This document shows positions 1 through 8,211 of a stretch of DNA of 64,000 nt, in pieces (positions within the stretch are counted from its first letter, which is position 1; each line of letters opens with the position of its first letter). Source of the stretch: Pseudomonas brassicacearum (GTDB taxonomy: Bacteria; Pseudomonadota; Gammaproteobacteria; Pseudomonadales; Pseudomonadaceae); NCBI RefSeq assembly GCF_009601685.2, contig NZ_CP045701.2:4650001-4714000 (forward strand). Direction: 5' to 3'. The notes beneath the pieces were generated by a model. That model saw nothing but the letters and a program-made list of their open reading frames with translations. It made no database searches and was not told the DNA's origin. A program made the translations under genes and the position numbers.

Positions 1-49
1 TGTCGGGGGAGCAGTCAAGCGGGTCAGGGAAAAGCAGGAACAGGTTCAT
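1..49 (-). CDS. 5' end of an unidentified gene, cut by the window edge
   Basis: On the minus strand an ATG at 49-47 opens a frame that stays open to the window edge. The visible residues read MNLFLLFPDPLDCSPD. An AAAAGG element lies about 10 bases upstream of the ATG. The gene would be divergent from the AraC-type regulator at 419, the usual arrangement for a regulator and its target, but only 16 residues are visible and no family can be assigned. Confidence 0.35.
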   Translation of the reverse strand, partial: MNLFLLFPDPLDCSPD

Positions 50-179
50 GATGTGCGCACCTTTTGATTGTTTTTGGATGGAGGGTCGGGTTGCGTGGCC
101 CAACAGTGGTCGTACAACCATTCAAAATCAACTGAGCTGTTAGATCATTTTTCCCGTTTAAAACCGCGCCAAAGGAACC

Positions 180-288
180 TGTCCAAAAAAATCCTATCGG
201 CGATTTTTTTCATATGTTTTTTAATACAATCTTAACTATTTGTTTTTAAACAATTAATTTAATAATACGAATTTATCGTTTTTGGACA
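180..288. promoter_or_regulatory. Divergent promoter region with a TGTCCAAAAA inverted repeat
   Basis: The stretch 50-418 between the partial gene and the AraC regulator is much more AT-rich than its surroundings and contains no convincing gene. TGTCCAAAAA at 180-189 is repeated in inverted orientation as TTTTTGGACA at 279-288, with centres about 99 bases apart. Widely spaced half-sites of this kind are known for AraC-family DNA-looping operators. Assignment to the adjacent regulator is inference. Confidence 0.45.
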
Positions 289-418
289 AGCGCCCTCCAT
301 TTTCGAGAGACAGAAAATTCACGCCACCGACCTTGTCATCGTATGACTTCTTGAAAATTATCCAGATGCACCGTCACAATCGTCATCACCGCCATGCACC
401 GCAAAGGATTCCCTGGAG

Positions 419-1354
419 ATGTCATCACCGAGCCGAGTCCCCACCTATGTCATGCAGCAACGCAGCGAATTGACGGATTTCTATATCCGCGACAAAAAGG
501 GCCGGCGCGCCGAAACCGGCCCGCATCGCCACGAGTACTTCCAGATCCAGATCAACCTCGGCGGCGACACCGTGCAACACATTGGCAACGTCGAACGTCC
601 GTTTCCGCGTAACACCCTGGCCTTCATCCTGCCTCACCGTGTGCACGTGATTCCGCACCCGGCCGAGAGCAACTTCATGGTGATCAATTTTTCCCAGACG
701 TTCCTGCTGCCGCATCTGCAATGCGACCCGATGGACCTGGAAGAGGTCTCGATTCTGCTGGCGCCGGAGCTGTCGCCGTTCCGTTTCCAGGAACACCTGG
801 ACTTCATTCTGGGGGATGAGGATTTCGCCAAAATCTGCGCCTTGATCGAGCAGATGCGTGGCCTGGACCAGAATCGTCAGTTTGGCACCCGCGAGATGCT
901 CAAGGGCTTGTTGCTGCAACTGATCGGCAGCGTCTGCGCCTTGTATGCCGAGCCGCTCAAGCGCTTGGCCGAAGAGAACGCCGCCGAAGTCAGCCGACGC
1001 GATGCGCTGGGCCGGATGTCCGAGTACCTGCGCAAGAACATCGCCGACCCCGACCTCAACCTGATCAAAGTGGCCGCGGCGACTTACCTGTCGCCGACGT
1101 ACCTGACCCACTGGCTGCGCAAGGAAATCGGCAAGACCTTCACCGAACTGGTGCTCGAACGCCGGATGCACGCGGCGCGCAATTACTTGCTCAATGGCAC
1201 CCGCCCCGTGGGCGAAGTGGCGAGGTTGTGCGGGTTCGCCGACGAGGCCTATTTTTCCAGACGTTTTCGCCAGATACATGGACAGCCGCCGGGGCAGTTC
1301 AGGCGACAGCAGTTGAATCCGGACAGTCCGCAGTTGCCGTTGAACAATGGCTAG
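419..1354 (+). CDS. AraC-family transcriptional regulator with cupin sensor domain
   Basis: A 311-residue protein. Residues about 20-110 form a cupin-like ligand domain with an HRH pair (H36, H38). Residues about 200-297 carry the double helix-turn-helix of AraC/XylS regulators, including the signature around GEVARLCGFADEAYFSRRFR. This architecture is typical of activators of catabolic or transport genes. The start at 419 has AAAGGA about 10 bases upstream; a GGAG abutting the ATG is too close to act as the ribosome site. The probable target is the divergent gene cut off at the left edge, because a paired TGTCC motif lies between them. The ligand cannot be told from the sequence. Confidence 0.9.
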   Translation: MSSPSRVPTYVMQQRSELTDFYIRDKKGRRAETGPHRHEYFQIQINLGGDTVQHIGNVERPFPRNTLAFILPHRVHVIPHPAESNFMVINFSQTFLLPHLQCDPMDLEEVSILLAPELSPFRFQEHLDFILGDEDFAKICALIEQMRGLDQNRQFGTREMLKGLLLQLIGSVCALYAEPLKRLAEENAAEVSRRDALGRMSEYLRKNIADPDLNLIKVAAATYLSPTYLTHWLRKEIGKTFTELVLERRMHAARNYLLNGTRPVGEVARLCGFADEAYFSRRFRQIHGQPPGQFRRQQLNPDSPQLPLNNG

Positions 1355-1429
1355 ATACATCCGACGCCATGAGCCGGCATCGTCAGGTTATCTATACTGG
1401 CTTCCCGGATGAAAATCAGAGCGTGAACA

Positions 1430-1909
1430 ATGGCCCTCACCCCCAATCAAAACCCTCCAATTATTCTGGTCCCCACTCAACAAAGCGACTCGGAGGATCT
1501 GGCAGGCATTCGAATCGAGGCCATGCGCGAAAGCCTCGAGCGTGTGGGGCGATTTGATCCGGTGCGGGCGCGCGAGCGGTTTCTTGGTGGTTTCCAACCC
1601 TGCCATACACGCCACATCGAGGTGTCGGGAAAGAGGGTCGGGTTCGTTGTGGTCAAGCCTTTCAGCCATGAACTCTTGCTTGACCACTTGTATATAAGGC
1701 CCTGCGCGCAAGGATCAGGAATAGGCGCGGCTGTTCTCGATCATATTTTCAAGGAAGCAGATGCGGCCGCGCTCCCGCTCAGGGTGGGTGCCCTTAAGGA
1801 AAGCGCCTCGAATCGCTTTTACATCCGCCATGGCTTCCAATTCGTCGAAAGCAGCGAGTTCGACAATTATTATGTTCGGCAGAGCGGCACGACGGGCCCG
1901 GCTAGTTAG
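1430..1909 (+). CDS. GNAT-family N-acetyltransferase
   Basis: A 159-residue single-domain protein of the usual GNAT size. The acetyl-CoA pyrophosphate-binding motif is visible as QGSGIG (residues 94-99), preceded by the beta-4 strand LLLDHLYIRP and followed by a C-terminal segment (FYIRHGFQFVE) characteristic of the family. It would transfer an acetyl group from acetyl-CoA to an amine; the substrate is unknown. The gene stands alone, 75 bases after the AraC gene on the same strand, with only a weak ribosome site, so it might be read from an upstream transcript. Confidence 0.85.
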   Translation: MALTPNQNPPIILVPTQQSDSEDLAGIRIEAMRESLERVGRFDPVRARERFLGGFQPCHTRHIEVSGKRVGFVVVKPFSHELLLDHLYIRPCAQGSGIGAAVLDHIFKEADAAALPLRVGALKESASNRFYIRHGFQFVESSEFDNYYVRQSGTTGPAS

Positions 1910-1922
1910 CCAATCAATACAG

Positions 1923-2149
1923 TCACCGCAGAATCAATACCGCGACCACCGCAATCACGGCCACCACGCCAAAGACCATCCGCGCGATCCAGGGCGCGGT
2001 GAGCCAGACGCCGGTCACCCCGGCAATCTGTCCCACATTCTTCTCGGTCAGGCGGAAACTCGGCTCCCGGAAAGGATTGCCGCAATGTGGGCAGGCGCAG
2101 GCCTTATCGGAGATTCGCGAAGCGCATTCAGGGCAATCGACAGACTCAT
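1923..2149 (-). pseudogene. Zinc-ribbon membrane protein with a -1 frameshift near its start
   Basis: Minus-strand reading from 2149 gives ATG AGT CTG. The open frame then continues only if one base is restored after codon 3. The shifted frame reads a CPEC and a CPHC pair about 14 residues apart (a zinc ribbon), then a TM helix rich in Val, Ala and Ile ending in LILR before the stop at 1925-1923. The restored product would be 75 residues, like the small zinc-ribbon proteins of pseudomonads that begin MSL-[IV]-DCPEC. No in-frame start exists for the downstream frame, and no Shine-Dalgarno sequence is visible. Either the gene is broken or the sequence lacks a base near 2141. Confidence 0.6.
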
Positions 2150-2334
2150 TGTGCGACGTCAGGGAGGTTGGAATTTCGGCGTTTCAAAAGACTGCTTATG
2201 TGCGGCTTTTGCTCGCGGTCAAGCTTAGCCTTTGATAGCTCTATGCGAAAAAACGAACGGCTTCGCAAAAAAACACAGCCGTGGACACTCGAACACCAAT
2301 CGAACCCCTCGCAATACCTTGGGTCTGCTCCTGT

Positions 2335-3174
2335 ATGACCTCTTCGGAATCTGCTCCTATGTCCCCACACCAAAGCCTCGTTTTACTGGCACGAGGCGGC
2401 TACGCCGCTCGGGGCGTTATTTATCTGATCATTGGTATCTTCGCTTTGCTGGCGGCTCAAGACTCGAGCAAATCGAAGGATAGCCACAGCAGCCTGGAAG
2501 CATTGTTAAGTCAGCCATTCGGCCATGTTTTAGTCGGCCTGGTGGTGATGGGTTTACTGGCTTTCGCCGGATGGCGCCTGTTGCAGGCAACGCGTGATGT
2601 CGACCATCACGGTAAAGAGTTCAAAGGCTTGGTGATTCGGGGGGGACTGTTGGCTGGAGGCTTGATCAACGGTGCCCTGGCTTTTTTTGCGTTGGGGTTG
2701 CTCATCAGCGGTCTTAAAAGCTCGGGCAATTCCGGAGGGGGAGATACCCAGGATCTACTTGCACGCCTATTGTCCTGGGACCATTCGAACGTGCTGATTT
2801 ACCTCATCGCACTGATACCGCTTGGCGTGGGCATTGCTCATATCATCAAGGGCTGGAAGGCGTCGTTCGAGAAGTACTTTGACGCAGACGAGGACGTCAT
2901 GCGGTACGTGCGTCCGATATCGCGGTTCGGTCTTATCGCCCGGGGCGTCGTCTTCATTGAAATCGCCCTGCTGCTGATCATCAGTGGCTCGACCTATAAA
3001 GCCATGGACCCACCCGGCATGAAAGACGCCCTCGATGCACTGCAAAACCTGCCGGCCGGTGGTGTGGTTTTAATGGTGATGGCTTTGGGGCTGATCGCGT
3101 TTTCGGTCTACAGCTTTTCCGAAGCGGCCTGGCGCAAGATCAACATGGACGTGCCTGGAATGTCGAACACATAG
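2335..3174 (+). CDS. DUF1206 family integral membrane protein
   Basis: About 279 residues with three repeats of two hydrophobic helices, each pair carrying a LARxGYAARG-like or RFGLIARG-like entry motif. This internal threefold repeat is the hallmark of DUF1206 membrane proteins, whose function is unknown. The ATG at 2335 is preferred. A second ATG at 2359 is equally possible, and a GTG at 2281 opens the same frame, but none has a strong ribosome site. The gene faces the convergent NTF2-like gene, with 10 bases between stop codons. Confidence 0.8.
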   Translation: MTSSESAPMSPHQSLVLLARGGYAARGVIYLIIGIFALLAAQDSSKSKDSHSSLEALLSQPFGHVLVGLVVMGLLAFAGWRLLQATRDVDHHGKEFKGLVIRGGLLAGGLINGALAFFALGLLISGLKSSGNSGGGDTQDLLARLLSWDHSNVLIYLIALIPLGVGIAHIIKGWKASFEKYFDADEDVMRYVRPISRFGLIARGVVFIEIALLLIISGSTYKAMDPPGMKDALDALQNLPAGGVVLMVMALGLIAFSVYSFSEAAWRKINMDVPGMSNT

Positions 3175-3184
3175 CGCCTACTTA

Positions 3185-3682
3185 TTACTGCACAGGTTGT
3201 ACGCGACGCATAAGATCGTTCAGCACGTAGGTGTCCAGAAAGGCTTTTACCGCGATGACCTGGCCATCCCTGAATGTCATGTGCCACAGGTAGGTGTTGT
3301 TGTAGGGTTTGCGATCCAGGGCCGTGGCTTCTCCACTCCACAGAACGACCACAACGTCGCCCTCGGCGATAATGCTTTGGACAGTGGGGGAAACCGCAGT
3401 CGCCAGCCGAGCCGTGATAGGCCGTACGGCCTGCTCCAGTAAATCTTCCTTGCTGTCATACACACCCGATACGGGGCTTGATCCGGTCACGGTCCATACG
3501 GCGTTGGGCGCCAGCAGATCGAACGCTGTGCCTTTGCCTTGCTGCCAATTCGTGAACGCCTGGCGGACCCGATCCGTATTGGCATGTTGAGCGTTTTCCG
3601 AAGCCCAGACGTTGCTGGTTAAAAACACTAAAGACAGTGCAAGAGCCTGGACGCGCCAAGCCAAATTCATCCATGTGGTCAT
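3185..3682 (-). CDS. Secreted SnoaL/NTF2-like protein
   Basis: A 165-residue protein. Residues 1-27 form a signal peptide (hydrophobic core ALALSLVFLTS, cleavage after VWA). The rest matches the NTF2-like/SnoaL fold: an N-terminal helix with VRQAFTNWQQG, then strands containing APNAVWTVTG, GEVVVLW-type and YLWHMTFRDGQV segments, ending in a helix. Such domains bind small hydrophobic ligands or act as isomerases; no catalytic assignment is possible. The gene has its own region upstream, which holds a REP element, and no operon partner. Confidence 0.75.
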   Translation of the reverse strand: MTTWMNLAWRVQALALSLVFLTSNVWASENAQHANTDRVRQAFTNWQQGKGTAFDLLAPNAVWTVTGSSPVSGVYDSKEDLLEQAVRPITARLATAVSPTVQSIIAEGDVVVVLWSGEATALDRKPYNNTYLWHMTFRDGQVIAVKAFLDTYVLNDLMRRVQPVQ

Positions 3683-3808
3683 GATGTTCTCTCACGGCAG
3701 TGCAATGGATAAGATGCTCTTCCAAGAGAACCTTAACGACCTGTGCTAAGAAGCTTTTGCCCGATGCTGCTGTGAGGTTGCCTGATGCTGTTTGGTAATA
3801 AGGCCACT

Positions 3809-3899
3809 GTGGAAGCGTGCTTGCTCGCAATAGCGGTGGGTCAGTCACTTTGATGTTGGATGTATGGCCGTCATCGCGAGCAAGCTCGCTCCTACAGGG
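3809..3899. repeat. REP doublet (GAGCAAGCTCGC family)
   Basis: Two inverted copies of the Pseudomonas REP core flank a short spacer: a degenerate copy with TGCTTGCTCGCAATAGCGG and a good copy GCGAGCAAGCTCGCTCCTAC. Together with the tRNA terminator this accounts for most of the 3683-4009 gap between genes. Confidence 0.8.
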
Positions 3900-3951
3900 G
3901 GGGCGTGCTTATTCCTGGATCTTCCATGTGTCTTGTGTATTTCCAGACGCC

Positions 3952-3996
3952 AAAAACCACAAACCCCCGACTTTCTCTAGGAAAATCAGGGGTTTG
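3952..3996 (-). terminator. Rho-independent terminator of the tRNA-Ser gene
   Basis: On the minus strand a long stem CAAACCCCTGATTTTC / GAAAGTCGGGGGTTTG with a CTAG loop is followed by GGTTTTTGG. It begins about 14 bases after the tRNA 3' end. Confidence 0.8.
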
Positions 3997-4009
3997 TGTT
4001 TGTAGAATG

Positions 4010-4099
4010 TGGCGGTGAAGGAGAGATTCGAACTCTCGATACAGTTTCCTGTATACACACTTTCCAGGCGTGCTCCTTAAGCCACTCGGACACTTCACC
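4010..4099 (-). tRNA. tRNA-Ser (anticodon GGA)
   Basis: A 90-base minus-strand gene. The acceptor stem GGTGAAG pairs with CTTCACC, followed by GCCA with an encoded CCA end. A D-arm, the anticodon loop CTGGAAA (anticodon GGA, reading UCC/UCU), a long class II variable arm and the T-loop GTTCGAATC are all present. The long variable arm and discriminator G are the serine identity features. It has its own promoter and terminator. Confidence 0.95.
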
Positions 4100-4136
4100 G
4101 TATCTCGGCAAACTGTTCAGTCTGTCGAGGCGCGCT

Positions 4137-4165
4137 AATGTAGTCGAAAGCTTTTCCGATGGCAA
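4137..4165 (-). promoter_or_regulatory. Sigma-70 promoter of the tRNA-Ser gene
   Basis: In minus orientation a -35 TTGCCA (4165-4160), a 17-base spacer and a -10 TACATT (4142-4137) are followed by a GC-rich discriminator (AGCGCGCC), as in stringently controlled stable RNA promoters. The mature tRNA starts about 38 bases downstream. No gene is seen in the rest of 4100-4407. Confidence 0.65.
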
Positions 4166-4407
4166 AGGTTTTTTTCAGAATTTTCATGCGGTTAAGCTTG
4201 GTCGGGCATTTCAAACGCGCCTGGGCATGGCAAACCGGCCAATCTTCGGGGCTATGCAGGCGCTGCTCTATAGATGAAGGCGAAGCGGGATGGGCGGGCC
4301 AGGCTGTTTGCAGGGCCTGGGGCTGACTGGTGAGTCAGTCACGGCGCTTTACCTGGCCTGCGGCGGTGGGTAACGTCTGCGTCACTTCTCTTACAAGGAA
4401 TAGCGTC

Positions 4408-5097
4408 ATGAGCGACTTGATTGCCTACCATCTCGAAGACGGTATCGCGACCCTGACCTTGAACAACGGCAAGGTCAATGCCATCTCGCCGGATGTGATT
4501 GCCGCGTTCAACGCTGCGCTGGATCAGGCGACGGCGGATCGGGCGGTGGTGATCATTACCGGGCAACCGGGGATTTTGTCGGGTGGCTACGATCTGAAGG
4601 TGATGACCGCCGGTCCCAAGGAAGCGGTGAGCCTGGTCACGGCCGGTTCGACCCTGGCGCGTCGCCTGTTGTCGCACCCCTTCCCTGTCGTTGTCGCTTG
4701 CCCGGGGCATGCGGTGGCCAAGGGTGCGTTCCTGCTGCTCTCGGCGGACTATCGCATTGGTGTGGAAGGACCGTTCAGCATCGGCCTGAACGAAGTGCAG
4801 ATCGGCATGACCATGCACCACGCCGGTATCGAGCTGGCCCGTGATCGACTGCGCAAGTCGGCGTTTCATCGCTCGGTAATCAATGCCGAGATGTTCAATC
4901 CGCAGGGCGCTGTGGATGCCGGTTTCCTCGACAAGGTGGTGTCGGCCGAAGAACTGCAGGGCGCGGCCCTGGAAGCGGCGCGTCAGTTGAAAAAGATCAA
5001 CATGACCGCCCACAAGAACACCAAGCTGAAAGTTCGCAAGGCCCTGCTGGAAACGCTGGACAGTGCGATTCTGCTGGATCAGGAGCACCTGGGCTGA
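4408..5097 (+). CDS. Enoyl-CoA hydratase/isomerase (crotonase) family protein
   Basis: A 229-residue single-domain crotonase. The first oxyanion-hole segment (ILSGGYDLK) and the second (GHAVAKGAFLL) are recognisable, followed by the FSIGLNEVQIGMTM strand-helix unit. Family members hydrate, isomerise or hydrolyse acyl-CoA thioesters. The usual catalytic Glu pair of hydratases is not clearly present, so isomerase or hydrolase activity is possible. The ATG at 4408 is chosen because AAGGAA lies 7 bases upstream; an earlier in-frame start at 4330 has none. The gene is monocistronic, closed by a large REP palindrome. Confidence 0.85.
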   Translation: MSDLIAYHLEDGIATLTLNNGKVNAISPDVIAAFNAALDQATADRAVVIITGQPGILSGGYDLKVMTAGPKEAVSLVTAGSTLARRLLSHPFPVVVACPGHAVAKGAFLLLSADYRIGVEGPFSIGLNEVQIGMTMHHAGIELARDRLRKSAFHRSVINAEMFNPQGAVDAGFLDKVVSAEELQGAALEAARQLKKINMTAHKNTKLKVRKALLETLDSAILLDQEHLG

Positions 5098-5102
5098 CGC
5101 TT

Positions 5103-5206
5103 GTAGGAGCTGTCGAGCGGAGCGAGGCTGCGATCTTTTCACTACCAATTGAGTCCGAAGCGAAAGATCAAAAGATCGCAGCCTCGCTCCGCTCGACAGC
5201 TCCTAC
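5103..5206. repeat. Perfect 37-bp inverted REP pair (GTAGGAGCTG family)
   Basis: 5103-5139 and 5170-5206 are perfect reverse complements over 37 bases, starting GTAGGAGCTGTCGAGCGG, around a 30-base spacer. It occupies the first third of the 5098-5434 gap; the rest shows only a possible promoter region for the next gene. Confidence 0.9.
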
Positions 5207-5434
5207 GGGCCCAGCGGGAGCAAGCTGCCTCGCCACAGGTTCAGTCCTTCCTTAGAGTTCGGTTTTTTCCTACATAAAACGTTTAAAAGTCCGCAACCGC
5301 TCTAGGTCGCTTCTGTCACGCCATGTGGAAACATGCGCTTAAACATCGTCCATTTCCTACCTCTATAGCGGCAATTGCCGAAAACAGTGCACATCCGTAC
5401 ACTGCGCCACCTTTTGTCCCGATGGGGCCTGTAG

Positions 5435-6157
5435 ATGCTGTTTGTATTGCGTATGTTGTTGATGGGCCTGCATTTTGTACTGGCTGGCGTGCTCGGGGTG
5501 CTTCTGGGTCTGTGCCGGCCATTCAACCCGGACAACAGCCGTTTATGCGCAAGGTTGTATGCGTTGCCGGCGATGTGCATTTTGCGCCTGCGGGTCCAGG
5601 CACAAGTCGACTCGCTGGTGAATAAGCCCAACGGCTGCGTCATCATCGCCAACCACCAATCCAACTACGACCTGTTCATGTTCGGCAACGTGGTGCCGCG
5701 CCGTACCGTGTGCATCGGCAAGAAGAGCCTGAAATGGGTGCCGCTGTTCGGGCAGTTGTTCTGGCTGGCGGGCAACGTGTTGATCGACCGCGGCAACGCG
5801 GTCAAGGCGCGACAGTCGATGCTCACCACCACCCATACCTTGCAGCACGAGGACACCTCGATCTGGGTTTTTCCGGAGGGCACGCGCAATCTGGGTAAGG
5901 ACCTGTTGCCGTTCAAGAAAGGCGCCTTCCAGATGGCAATAGCCGCCGGTGTGCCGATTGTTCCGGTGTGCGTCAGCAGCTACATCAAGCACATGCGCCT
6001 CAATCGCTGGCGCAGCGGTGACATCCTCATACGTTCATTGCCGGCGATTCCTACGGCCGGGTTGAGCATGGATGACATGCCCGGGCTCATTGCCCAATGC
6101 CGTGAACAGATGCGCGAATGCATCGCGACAATGGATCGGCAGTTGCAGGCCGCCTGA
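5435..6157 (+). CDS. plsC: 1-acyl-sn-glycerol-3-phosphate acyltransferase
   Basis: A 240-residue protein with an N-terminal membrane helix (residues about 5-28). It has the acyltransferase catalytic motif HX4D as NHQSNYD (H74, D79), the substrate-binding block VLIDRGN (about 115-121) and FPEGTR (146-151). It would acylate lysophosphatidic acid to phosphatidic acid at the inner membrane. Length and motif spacing match PlsC. A GGGG tract about 8 bases before the ATG can serve as ribosome site. Pseudomonads have several PlsC paralogues, so this may be a secondary copy. A strong terminator follows. Confidence 0.9.
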   Translation: MLFVLRMLLMGLHFVLAGVLGVLLGLCRPFNPDNSRLCARLYALPAMCILRLRVQAQVDSLVNKPNGCVIIANHQSNYDLFMFGNVVPRRTVCIGKKSLKWVPLFGQLFWLAGNVLIDRGNAVKARQSMLTTTHTLQHEDTSIWVFPEGTRNLGKDLLPFKKGAFQMAIAAGVPIVPVCVSSYIKHMRLNRWRSGDILIRSLPAIPTAGLSMDDMPGLIAQCREQMRECIATMDRQLQAA

Positions 6158-6160
6158 ATG

Positions 6161-6190
6161 GAAAACCCGCCTCGTGGCGGGTTTTCTTTT
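6161..6190 (+). terminator. Terminator after plsC
   Basis: The stem GAAAACCCGCC / GGCGGGTTTTC with a TCGT loop is followed by TTTT, directly after the plsC stop codon. Confidence 0.85.
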
Positions 6191-6291
6191 GCCGCCGAAC
6201 TCCGCAGATTTTGCTGACTCTCAAGCTACAGGGCGCGTTAAGCTTGAAGCTGCCTGCCACTGCCATTTCCAATAAGAAGTGAACCACCATT

Positions 6292-7263
6292 ATGGGTAGA
6301 GTCGTTGCTGCTGCGGTCTACAGCGCCGGTAAGAAAATCACCAATATCACCCTCGACGAAGGCAGCGCCTGGGCTGCCAAACCTGGTCATTTTGTATGGA
6401 TCGGTCTCGAAGAGCCCAGCGCCGTGGAACTGACCAACCTGCAGCGTCAATTCAACCTGCACGAATTGGCGATCGAAGACGCCATGGAGAAACACAGTCG
6501 TCCCAAGCTGGAGACCTTTGGCGATGCGCTGTTCATCGTCACGTATTCGCCGATACGCAAGGACGGCAAGCTGGAATTCATTGAAACCCATATCTTTGCC
6601 GGCAAGGGCTATATCATCACCGCTCGCAATGGCCACTCAGCGTCCTACGCCCACGTCCGGCAGCGCTGTGAGGCACGTCCACTTTTGCTGAAACACGGGG
6701 AAGATTTCGTCCTCTACGCCATCCTTGATTTCGTGATTGAAAACTATCAGCCCATGGGTGAAGCCATTCACGCCGAAATCGATGAGCTGGAGCGCAACGT
6801 CATGTGCAGCTCCCTGAACGAGCGGGATATCCAGAACCTGCACAGCTTGCGCCGCGACGTGTTGCGCCTGCGTCGATACGCGGCGCCGATGGTGGAGATC
6901 AGTGAAGAGTTGCAGCGGCTCGACTTCCCCTTCATCGACAAGAACATGAGCCCGTACTTCCGTGATGTGCAGATTCATGTCACACGGCAAATGGAAGACT
7001 TGGCCACCCTGGCCGACATCGCCAGCCAGACCATCGAAGTCGGCGTGCTGCTCGAAGCGTCGCGCCAGAGCGTGGTGCAGCGCAAGTTCGCGGCCTGGGC
7101 GGCGATCCTGGCGTTTCCCACGGCCGTGGCCGGGATCTATGGGATGAACTTCCAGGACATGCCGGAGTTGAGTTGGCAGTACGGGTATTTCGCGGTGCTG
7201 GGGGTTATTGCGGTGGGCTGTTCGTCGCTGTGGTGGAGCTTCAAGCGATCAGGGTGGTTGTAG
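6292..7263 (+). CDS. corA: CorA-family magnesium/cobalt transport protein
   Basis: A 323-residue protein. It has a large soluble N-terminal domain (about 1-260) and two C-terminal membrane helices, the first ending in the selectivity motif YGMNF (GMN at 284-286), the signature of CorA channels. The second helix ends in basic residues (FKRSGWL). The protein forms a pentameric Mg2+ channel in the inner membrane. A GAAGTG sits upstream of the ATG. The gene lies alone after the plsC terminator; no Mg-sensing leader is evident in the roughly 100-base upstream region. Confidence 0.92.
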   Translation: MGRVVAAAVYSAGKKITNITLDEGSAWAAKPGHFVWIGLEEPSAVELTNLQRQFNLHELAIEDAMEKHSRPKLETFGDALFIVTYSPIRKDGKLEFIETHIFAGKGYIITARNGHSASYAHVRQRCEARPLLLKHGEDFVLYAILDFVIENYQPMGEAIHAEIDELERNVMCSSLNERDIQNLHSLRRDVLRLRRYAAPMVEISEELQRLDFPFIDKNMSPYFRDVQIHVTRQMEDLATLADIASQTIEVGVLLEASRQSVVQRKFAAWAAILAFPTAVAGIYGMNFQDMPELSWQYGYFAVLGVIAVGCSSLWWSFKRSGWL

Positions 7264-7341
7264 GCCAGCGTTTTTCGCTGGGATTGGTGCGGCGTTCCGA
7301 CGAAGACGGCGGCACATCCAACATCAACGCCAACTGATCCA

Positions 7342-7371
7342 CCGCGATCGCGAGCAAGCTCTCTCCCACAT
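7342..7371. repeat. Single REP element
   Basis: One copy of the GATCGCGAGCAAGCTCTCTC core is followed by CCACA, in the gap between the convergent corA and amidotransferase genes. Confidence 0.6.
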
Positions 7372-7387
7372 TAGAGAGTCGTGATCT

Positions 7388-8122
7388 TTAGCCCTGGGTG
7401 GCTTCGGCCTGCGGCTTGTGAGCGACGAAACGCATCATCCACTCCGCCACCGTGGTGCCGTGGTGCTCGTGGGCAAGGCTCGCCACGCCCTGGCTATAGA
7501 TCTGCTCGCCGAGGTGTTGCTGGCGAATCTCCAGCAAGGCCCGGGAATAATCGTGGATGAATTCCGGGTGGCCCTGGAAGCACAGCACCTGGTCGTTGAT
7601 GTGGTAGGCGGCAAACGGGCAGAAATCGCTGGAGGCGATGACGGTCGCGCTTTCGGGCAATTCGGTGACCTGGTCCTGATGGCTGATCAGCAAGGTCAGT
7701 TCTTCCATCACCGGGCTCATCCAAGGCGCCTTGGCGGCGAGTTTATAACGATGGGTGCCGACGCCCCAGCCTTGGCTGGCGCGCTCGGTCTTGCCGCCCA
7801 GCAACAACGCCAACAACTGGTGACCAAAGCACACACCGAGCAATTTATCGCCGCGCTGGTAGCGCTCCAGCAGGTAGGTCTTGAGGGTTTGAATCCAAGG
7901 GTCGGTGCCGAAGGAATCAGCCTTGCTGCCGGTCACCAGATAAGCGTCGAACTGCTCGTCATCGCTGGGGTAATGCCCCTCCATCACGTTGTACACAACG
8001 AATTCGGCCGCGATGGGCTGCTGTGAAAACAGGCGCTGGAACATCTGCCCGTAACCCTGATATTGGTCGACCAGTTCTGGACGCAGGATATCGGTTTCCA
8101 GAATGCAGATGCGTAGCGACAT
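7388..8122 (-). CDS. Class I glutamine amidotransferase-like protein
   Basis: A 244-residue protein with the class I amidotransferase fold. The nucleophile elbow is GVCFGHQ (C98) and the catalytic His/Glu pair is in GHPEF (H185, E187). It resembles stand-alone GMP-synthase-like amidotransferases, which release ammonia from glutamine or gamma-glutamyl compounds; the acceptor is unknown. The start at 8122 (MSLRICILET) is preferred over a longer frame from 8194, because homologues begin here and an AGG lies upstream. It is on the same strand as the beta-oxidation operon and about 90 bases after it. Confidence 0.85.
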   Translation of the reverse strand: MSLRICILETDILRPELVDQYQGYGQMFQRLFSQQPIAAEFVVYNVMEGHYPSDDEQFDAYLVTGSKADSFGTDPWIQTLKTYLLERYQRGDKLLGVCFGHQLLALLLGGKTERASQGWGVGTHRYKLAAKAPWMSPVMEELTLLISHQDQVTELPESATVIASSDFCPFAAYHINDQVLCFQGHPEFIHDYSRALLEIRQQHLGEQIYSQGVASLAHEHHGTTVAEWMMRFVAHKPQAEATQG

Positions 8123-8211
8123 AAAAAATACCTGACACGATGATGGGAATATTGCACACCCCAGAGCCTGCCCTGAAACACGGTCCCAAGGCAAGCCCCT
8201 TCCCGGGTCTG

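Noticed and set aside
4010..4099. tRNA-Ser as a prophage or island attachment site
   Set aside because: Neighbouring genes are ordinary chromosomal genes with no integrase and no repeated tRNA 3' end in the window.
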